A stretch of DNA of 19,733 nucleotides from CAZUFB01 sp048173955. GTDB lineage: Bacteria > Actinomycetota > Coriobacteriia > Coriobacteriales > UMGS124. Under the pieces are notes generated by a model, which was not told the DNA's origin, searched no databases, and worked only from the letters and a program-made list of their open reading frames with translations. The stretch's first letter is position 1. Each line of letters begins with the position of its first letter. Where the stretch lies: the NCBI GenBank assembly GCA_048173955.1, contig DBEYOB010000192.1, positions 1-19,733 on the forward strand, written 5' to 3'. Positions 15,367 through 19,733 of this stretch are shown piece by piece. Both the position numbers and the translations under genes were made by a program.

Positions 15367-15920
15367 TGAACAATGTTCCCCCACCGCGGACCGTTGCCCA
15401 GCAGCACCGGGGCAACCTCGCGCACCCATGCGTCCACCTTATCCCAGTCGCGGTAATCCCCGTCTTCGAGCGGGTACACGCGCAGGGCAAGGCGCTCCAT
15501 CGTGTTGAAGCCCTCGCTACGCTTCCAGCCGGGCAAAACAACCGACCCCACCGGGTGCAGGGCACTGCCCAGCGACGAGACCGCCGCGTCGAGGTCGTGC
15601 TCCGCCTGAGCGAGGCTGTTGGACTGCGGCGTGGCAGGACGCAGGCCGACCGAGAAGAACGCCGTCGGCATCTGCGAGAACACGTCGACGTTGGCCATCA
15701 GCCACTCGCGCGCGTCCTTGTGGAACTTGCCCATCCTCATCCCGCTGCCGAACACCACGGCGTCGACGTCGACGTCTATGTTCGGCATCTCCTCGACGCT
15801 CGCCACGAGGGGACGGGCGTCGTATGCGATCAGGTCAACCCCTATGCGCTTGGCAATCGTCGTCGTGCACCCCGATAAGGTCGAATAAACGACCAGCACC
15901 TTCTTCAAGTGTTCGTCCAT
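15363..15920 (-). CDS. Flavodoxin-fold protein (HemG-like, Flavodoxin_5 type)
   Basis: A 185-residue single-domain flavodoxin. The FMN phosphate loop is intact (YSTLSGCTTTIA, residues 12-23). It is followed by VDAVVFGSGMRMGKFHKDAREWL and MPTAFFSVGL, patterns typical of the HemG/protoporphyrinogen-oxidase-like flavodoxin group. The end (VDAWVREVAPVLL) also fits. It is probably a cytoplasmic FMN protein in an electron-transfer reaction with an unknown partner. There is no haem-synthesis gene nearby, so HemG activity is not supported by context. The start at 15920 follows GAGGAG by 7 bases; the frame extends to 15968, but without a better ribosome site. Its TGA shares bases with the ATG of the KdpD-like gene, so it is the first gene of a coupled four-gene unit. 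Confidence 0.88.
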   Translation of the reverse strand: MDEHLKKVLVVYSTLSGCTTTIAKRIGVDLIAYDARPLVASVEEMPNIDVDVDAVVFGSGMRMGKFHKDAREWLMANVDVFSQMPTAFFSVGLRPATPQSNSLAQAEHDLDAAVSSLGSALHPVGSVVLPGWKRSEGFNTMERLALRVYPLEDGDYRDWDKVDAWVREVAPVLLGNGPRWGNIVQ

Positions 15921-16286
15921 CCACGAACTCCTCTGTGGCTCCACCGGCCCGGTTTGGATATCAGCCAACTATGGGATTGTGTCGTAGACCAACCCAGCGC
16001 CGCCCTCCCCCGGCGGCATAGCAGCCCAACCATATGTTGGACCGTATTGTACCATTGACCAGCGCGGGACATACCCCTTGAATTTCTCTTAAAGTCGAAA
16101 ATGGCCCTTGACACCGCGGCAGTGGGGTTAAATGCGACGTTATGCAAACTTTATGGAGTTTTTTATCTTACAGAGTACTCCACCATGTCGCTCTTGGATG
16201 CGCGCTAGCAAATCGGGCCACCGAATGCAAGTCGGTAATCGTATAGAACTTTCGAATCATTTTGCAATTATTGATAAAGACGGCAC
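15921..16286. other. AT-rich upstream region of flavodoxin operon
   Basis: 366 bases hold no convincing gene. Bases from about 16045 to 16280 are much less GC-rich than the flanking genes. The part nearest the flavodoxin carries its candidate promoter and a small inverted repeat. The part nearest 16287 is the 3' flank of the Lgt-like gene; I see no clear terminator there. A consensus TTGACA at 16108-16113 on the plus strand has no good -10 partner. Confidence 0.4.
16026..16051 (-). promoter_or_regulatory. Candidate extended -10 promoter and inverted repeat for flavodoxin operon
   Basis: On the minus strand TACAAT (16051-16046) is preceded by TGG, the extended -10 pattern. No good -35 box is present. 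Just downstream, CCAAC (16026-16030) and GTTGG (16036-16040) form a short inverted repeat around CATAT. It would overlap the expected transcription start, a typical operator position. The resulting leader would be about 120 bases. Confidence 0.35.
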
Positions 16287-17099
16287 TCACTCCGCCGCGC
16301 AGCCGCGCCCACGCCTCCGCCGACGCAGGGCGACCAGGTAGCACGCCGCCGCAACGGCGACGGCGATGCTGATCCACTGGGACGTGGAAAGCGGCCCCCA
16401 TATCCCCCGGTAGGCGTCCCCCCGCCAGAACTCGTCCACGAAGCGCACGGCAGCGTATCCGAGACCGTAGACGCCGACAAGGCCCCCGCGCACACGTCCC
16501 CGGAGAAAGAGAAAGAGCAGGACGCCGAACAAGACGGCGTTGCACGCCGCCTCGATGAGCTGGATGGGCACGCGCCGCACGCCGTTGGAGGACGCCACCG
16601 GCGCGTCGGTGTAGACGAAACCCCATTCGGCCTCGACGCCGTAGCAGCATCCCCCCAGAAAGCAGCCTACCCGCCCGAAGACGTGGAACAGGGGGACGGC
16701 GACCGCGAAGACGTCGAGGACCTCGGGCACGTCCCAGCCCTGCCGGCGCGCGTAGGCGCAGCAGGCAACCAACCCCCCGATCAGCCCGCCGTAGAAGACG
16801 AATCCCGAAAAGCACGCGGCCAGCGCGGCGACGAACGCGCCGGGCGTGGCATAGGCCCCCGCACGCCAGTCGGCGAAGGTCTGCACCATGGCGGGGATGT
16901 TGGTCGCCCCGTACAGGAGGACCGCGCCGACCGCGGCGCCGGCGAAGCCCACCAGGGCGGCCACGACGGTCAGGTCGGGGTTCATGCCGCGCCGGCGGGC
17001 GAGCAGCGCGACGCACAGCAGCATGCACAAGAACCCCGCCGCCGCGCAGATTCCGTACGTGCCGACGGTGCGGCCGAAGATGTCGACGGTCGGGAGCAT
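16287..17099 (-). CDS. lgt: Prolipoprotein diacylglyceryl transferase family protein (divergent)
   Basis: A 270-residue polytopic membrane protein with about seven hydrophobic segments and Lgt family landmarks. These are FYGGLIGG (residues 101-108), FGRVGCFLGGCCYG (141-154) and YAAVRFVDEFWRGD (215-228). Lgt moves diacylglycerol from phosphatidylglycerol to the lipobox Cys of prelipoproteins in the cytoplasmic membrane. Compared by eye with E. coli Lgt, the Arg of GRxG and the Arg near the end of the core are kept. The HGG histidine is Tyr103, and the Asn and Glu of the GNFINGE signature are both Cys (146, 151). This GCF..GCC form may be a variant Lgt or a related transferase. The start is ATG 17099, weakly supported by GGAAC upstream. 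It ends in an Arg-rich tail and lies 21 bases after the DUF4190-like gene. Confidence 0.78.
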   Translation of the reverse strand: MLPTVDIFGRTVGTYGICAAAGFLCMLLCVALLARRRGMNPDLTVVAALVGFAGAAVGAVLLYGATNIPAMVQTFADWRAGAYATPGAFVAALAACFSGFVFYGGLIGGLVACCAYARRQGWDVPEVLDVFAVAVPLFHVFGRVGCFLGGCCYGVEAEWGFVYTDAPVASSNGVRRVPIQLIEAACNAVLFGVLLFLFLRGRVRGGLVGVYGLGYAAVRFVDEFWRGDAYRGIWGPLSTSQWISIAVAVAAACYLVALRRRRRGRGCAAE

Positions 17100-17120
17100 G
17101 GGCGCCGTTCCGCAGCCGGC

Positions 17121-17411
17121 CTACAGCAGCGCGGCGAACCCGGCGAGGCCGAGCGGCAGACCGACGCACATGCACAGCGCGAAGACGCCCGTGAGCCCGA
17201 CCGCGACGATGCCCAGCACCAGACCCGCCACGGCCATCCCGTGGCCAGGCTGGCCGTCGGGGCATGCCTTGAGGCCGTTCGCCGCCAGGCAGATCGCGAC
17301 GATGCCCAGCACGAGCCCTACGAACCACGGGATGAAGGACAGCCACTCGCCCGCCACCGCGACGATGCCGACCACCATCGAGGCGGTCGCCGTCCCCGTC
17401 CGACTCTCCAT
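17121..17411 (-). CDS. DUF4190-like small membrane protein
   Basis: A 96-residue protein with hydrophobic helices at about 10-45 and 55-95, separated by a short polar loop (KACPDGQPGHGMA). The repeated pattern VLGIVA...AxAGLVLGIVAV is that of DUF4190 domains, which occur in many Gram-positive membrane proteins without a defined role. The start at 17411 follows GGGGAG by about 10 bases; a TTG at 17456 would add a basic Arg/Ala-rich N-terminus and is less likely. The 21-base gap to the Lgt-like gene suggests one transcript. Function is not known. Confidence 0.7.
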   Translation of the reverse strand: MESRTGTATASMVVGIVAVAGEWLSFIPWFVGLVLGIVAICLAANGLKACPDGQPGHGMAVAGLVLGIVAVGLTGVFALCMCVGLPLGLAGFAALL

Positions 17412-17529
17412 ACCCGAACCACTCCCCTCGAAGGCGGCGCGCACGCGCGCACGCAACCGAAACCGTCTTGCTCTCGACCGCTATGTACCCGAACGGCGCG
17501 CGGCGCACGGGCGGCCGCGCCCCGCACAC

Positions 17530-17566
17530 AAAAAGGCCGTCCGCCGCACACGCGGCGAACGGCCTT
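17530..17566 (-). terminator. Intrinsic terminator after HdeD-like gene
   Basis: On the minus strand the stem AAGGCCGT.CGCCGC pairs with GCGGCG.ACGGCCTT (6 plus 8 pairs with one mismatch) around a four-base GTGT loop. It is followed by TTT, giving a five-T run with the stem end. It sits 25 bases after the stop codon at 17591. Confidence 0.85.
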
Positions 17567-17590
17567 CGCGCACAGACCCGCTGCCCTGCT

Positions 17591-18178
17591 TTAGGCGGCC
17601 AGCTTGATGCTGTTGCCCATGAAGGGGACCATGATGGTGATGACGGCGTACACGAAGAACGCGACGCCGGCCATGGTGATGGCCCAGGCGGAGTTGAAGA
17701 CGACCGCGATGGCGAGCACGACCAAAACGAGACCGAGGAGCATCTCGATGACCCAGCCGCTGTAGCCGCTCGTACGGCCGCCGGTCACGGCGCCCAGGAA
17801 GGCGGCGATGCCGACGAAGGCGATGAAGACGGCGACGACCCACTCGAACGAGAAGGTGCCGACGAACGGGTCGATGATGGCGGCGACGCAGCACACCAGC
17901 GACATGATGCCGTTGAGCACGAGCCAGCCCGAAAGGTTCTTCGAGCCGCCGGCCATGTTGTAGGCGGCGAGCTGGCAGATGCCCACGATGGCCATCACCA
18001 CGGCGCCGATGATCTCGCCGACGGGCCACGTGTAGCCCTCGGGCAGCACGGGCGTGTGCATGGCCTCGGGCATGATGCCATGGGCGACGAAGCACAGAAC
18101 GCCCATGACGGCGAGCAGAACGGCGCTCACGATGAGGCCGCCGCGCGCCCAACCGATCCTGTTCCCAAACTCCTGCAT
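17591..18178 (-). CDS. Six-helix HdeD/DUF308-like membrane protein
   Basis: A 195-residue integral membrane protein with about six hydrophobic helices (near 12-34, 53-72, 84-102, 108-132, 142-162 and 166-188) arranged as three hairpin-like pairs with little soluble sequence. This pattern resembles the HdeD/DUF308 family, whose E. coli member is linked to acid resistance; I assign it by architecture only. A short external loop (MPEAMHTPVLPEGYTW) follows the first helix. AAAGGGG lies 6 bases before the ATG at 18178. It is downstream of a membrane-LuxR regulator on the same strand but has its own promoter-like region, two leader hairpins and a terminator, so it is probably transcribed alone and highly. 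Confidence 0.75.
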   Translation of the reverse strand: MQEFGNRIGWARGGLIVSAVLLAVMGVLCFVAHGIMPEAMHTPVLPEGYTWPVGEIIGAVVMAIVGICQLAAYNMAGGSKNLSGWLVLNGIMSLVCCVAAIIDPFVGTFSFEWVVAVFIAFVGIAAFLGAVTGGRTSGYSGWVIEMLLGLVLVVLAIAVVFNSAWAITMAGVAFFVYAVITIMVPFMGNSIKLAA

Positions 18179-18195
18179 GGTGAACCCCTTTCCAT

Positions 18196-18233
18196 GGCAC
18201 CCAGGCCGGGTGCCCCTCTGACGCCGAGGCGTC
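18196..18233 (-). promoter_or_regulatory. Two perfect hairpins in the HdeD-like gene leader
   Basis: GGCACCC (18196-18202) pairs with GGGTGCC (18208-18214), and GACGCC (18220-18225) with GGCGTC (18228-18233). Both lie between the candidate promoter and the ribosome site of the 17591-18178 gene. They could stabilise the mRNA or act as regulatory leader structures. Confidence 0.4.
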
Positions 18234-18276
18234 GGTAGAACGCGGCCCCATCAAGGCCGGACTGACAGACACATAT

Positions 18277-18306
18277 ATTCTATATCCAACCGGCGCGCAA
18301 GTGCAG
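18277..18306 (-). promoter_or_regulatory. Candidate promoter of HdeD-like gene
   Basis: The minus strand has TAGAAT (18282-18277) within an AT-rich TATAGAATATATG stretch. CTGCAC lies about 18 bases upstream as a weak -35 box. It is roughly 100 bases before the ATG. The -10 is fairly good; the -35 is doubtful. Confidence 0.4.
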
Positions 18307-18368
18307 CACGGCAAAGCATGGAATTTGGATGGCTGGAAATGCACATTTCTTCAACGGTCGCATGGAAC

Positions 18369-18389
18369 GCGGCGCGGGCGGCGCGCCGC
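18369..18389 (-). terminator. Hairpin at the 3' end of the LuxR-type gene
   Basis: GCGGCGCG (18369-18376) pairs with CGCGCCGC (18382-18389), a perfect 8-base stem with a 5-base loop that begins in the stop codon. There is no T-run, so its role as a terminator is uncertain. Confidence 0.35.
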
Positions 18390-19732
18390 TACTCGTTGAC
18401 GAGGGCGAGCAGCTCCTCGCGCGACGCCACGCCCACCTTCTCGTAGATGTGGCGGACGTGGGTGCGCACGGTGTTCTCCGAGATGCCCAGCTCCTCGGCG
18501 ATGAAGGCAGAACCGTGGCCGCGGCCCAGATAGGAGAGGACCTCGGCCTCGCGCGGGGAAAGCGCCGCCTGTCCGGCGAGGTCCGCGCAGCGCCCCTCGA
18601 CCCCGACGCGGCCCTCGGCGGCCTGCGGCGCCGGATGGGGCGGGGTCGGGGCGGACCCGCCCGCGCCGTGGGCGCGCAGGGCGTACGAGACGGCGATCGC
18701 CGCGAGGAACAGCGCCTCGAGCACCAGGCACACGGTTCTGCCGGAGGTGCCCCACGCGTCGATGGCGAACATGCCGGCGCACATCGCCGCCGCGATCGCG
18801 GCGAGCAGGCCGCCGAGGGCGGCGCCCGCCGGCAGCCCCGTGCAGCGCGCCGCCGAGACGAGCCCGACGAGGGCGATGGCGGTCAGCAGCGCGAAGCCCC
18901 CGACGGAGGCCGCCTCGAACGCGGTGAGGGCCCAACCCTCGACCGACGCCTGCTGCAGGGCGGGGACCACGAGCACGACGACGAGCGCGACCTGCTGGAC
19001 GGCGCGGCTGAGCAGGCCGAGGACACGAGAGTCGCTCTCTGCCCGCGCGCACAGCGCGAGCGCGATCGCCGCCGCGGCGGCGCCGGCGGCAATGCTCAGC
19101 GCGTCGTTGATGGACGACCGCATCTCGCCCTCGTACGCGGCGACGGGATCCCAGGTGAGACCGGCGATGAACGCGCAGAACAGCACGCCGACCAGGGGGA
19201 TCCACAGCATGCGGTACAGATCGCGCACCCGGGGCTCGCCCATCGCGGCGACGAGGGGCCCTCCGTCCGACAGGGCGCACAGCAGGCCCTCGGGGAAGGA
19301 GGCTCCCCCGTCGCACGGCTCCCCCTCGGGACGGGCGCCCGGACAGACCCGTCCGCCGCGGGCGCCGGAGAAGCGCACGGCGAAGAAGAGGGCGCCGCCC
19401 GCGGCAAGCGCCTCGGACGCCAGAACCGCGCAGGCGGGCGCAAACTCCCCCACCAGCCGGAAACCGGCGCACCATGCGCCGGCGACCGCGACGGCGCCGG
19501 CGGCGGCGTGGACGAGCACGACCGCGTCGAGGCGCGAAAGCACCTCGGCCCACGCCATGGCGAGCAGGGCGGCGCCCGAGCCCATGGCCGCACCGGAGAC
19601 CGCCGCGACGAACAGGGTCCGCGGCGAAGACGACGCCGCATCGAGCGTGTCGGTGCCCGACAGGGACGCGAGCAGGGCGAAAAGGCCGACCCCCGCCAGC
19701 GCGAGCGCGCCCGACGCGACGGCGGCGGAAGG
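18389..19732 (-). CDS. LuxR-family regulator with membrane N-terminus, 5' end beyond right edge
   Basis: The C-terminal 60 residues are a LuxR/GerE helix-turn-helix: LSPREAEVLSYLGRGHG, then IAEELGISENTVRTHVRHIYEKV. The rest is a multi-helix membrane domain with at least eight hydrophobic segments. A Pro/Ala-rich linker (APTPPHPAPQAAEGR-like) precedes the DNA-binding part. This architecture is expanded in Coriobacteriia, where such proteins are thought to sense small molecules at the membrane. An ATG at 19585 gives 398 residues, but the same frame stays open and hydrophobic (GALALAGVGLFALLAS) to base 19732. The true start therefore very likely lies outside the window. The next gene on this strand is the HdeD-like protein, a possible target. 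Confidence 0.85.
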   Translation of the reverse strand, partial: PSAAVASGALALAGVGLFALLASLSGTDTLDAASSSPRTLFVAAVSGAAMGSGAALLAMAWAEVLSRLDAVVLVHAAAGAVAVAGAWCAGFRLVGEFAPACAVLASEALAAGGALFFAVRFSGARGGRVCPGARPEGEPCDGGASFPEGLLCALSDGGPLVAAMGEPRVRDLYRMLWIPLVGVLFCAFIAGLTWDPVAAYEGEMRSSINDALSIAAGAAAAAIALALCARAESDSRVLGLLSRAVQQVALVVVLVVPALQQASVEGWALTAFEAASVGGFALLTAIALVGLVSAARCTGLPAGAALGGLLAAIAAAMCAGMFAIDAWGTSGRTVCLVLEALFLAAIAVSYALRAHGAGGSAPTPPHPAPQAAEGRVGVEGRCADLAGQAALSPREAEVLSYLGRGHGSAFIAEELGISENTVRTHVRHIYEKVGVASREELLALVNE

Positions 19733-19733
19733 G

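Noticed and set aside
12523..15369. 948-codon open frame on the plus strand opposite the KdpD-like gene
   Set aside because: Its composition (His/Arg/Asp/Gly-rich, no domains) marks it as an antisense shadow; the minus strand has clear KdpD homology and coupled starts and stops.
16108..16134. Consensus TTGACA on the plus strand
   Set aside because: The nearest -10-like hexamer, TTAAAT, is only 14 bases away and nothing coding follows on that strand.
1..19733. tRNA, rRNA, CRISPR arrays, insertion sequences or prophage genes
   Set aside because: Reading both strands I found no tRNA-like T-loop context, regularly spaced repeats, transposase or integrase sequence.

Overview
The window is high-GC bacterial DNA with short intergenic gaps, frequent GTG/TTG starts and a membrane-anchored LuxR-type regulator. 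It also carries a nickel regulator and [NiFe]-hydrogenase maturation genes. This combination suggests an anaerobic actinobacterium of the Coriobacteriia, most likely the Eggerthellaceae. That placement is inferred from gene content and style; no rRNA or other marker is present.

Layout. (1) 1-492, minus: 5' part of an unrecognised gene that runs off the left edge. (2) 894-6994, plus: thioredoxin, a small helical protein, a GC-rich hairpin/terminator, then nikR-hypF-hypC-hypD-hypE. The hyp genes make and install the Fe(CN)2CO group of [NiFe] hydrogenases: HypF and HypE make the cyanide ligand, HypC and HypD assemble it. NikR senses nickel. hypA, hypB and hydrogenase subunits are not in the window. 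(3) 7241-8968, plus: a stand-alone phosphoglucose isomerase of the type usually fused to transaldolase, behind a structured leader. (4) 9000-9617: two strong hairpins flanking an AT-rich, apparently gene-free stretch. (5) 9618-10097, minus: a SlyD-like FKBP prolyl isomerase with a Cys-rich tail, a plausible nickel partner for the hyp genes. (6) 15920 down to 10265, minus: a tightly coupled four-gene operon of a flavodoxin-fold protein, a KdpD-like membrane protein whose ATPase and kinase motifs are degenerate, and two paralogous TPR-like proteins. (7) 17411 down to 16287, minus: a small DUF4190-like membrane protein and a divergent Lgt-family protein. (8) 19732 down to 17591, minus: a membrane-LuxR regulator open at the right edge, then a six-helix HdeD/DUF308-like membrane protein.

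The best candidate for an undescribed system is the flavodoxin / KdpD-like pseudokinase / double-TPR operon. Its sensor architecture is retained, but the phosphoacceptor His, the N-box Asn and the Walker A Lys all appear to be missing. No response regulator or potassium pump accompanies it. The second item worth pursuing is the nest of mutually exclusive hairpins just before nikR-hyp, where there is no room for an ordinary promoter.
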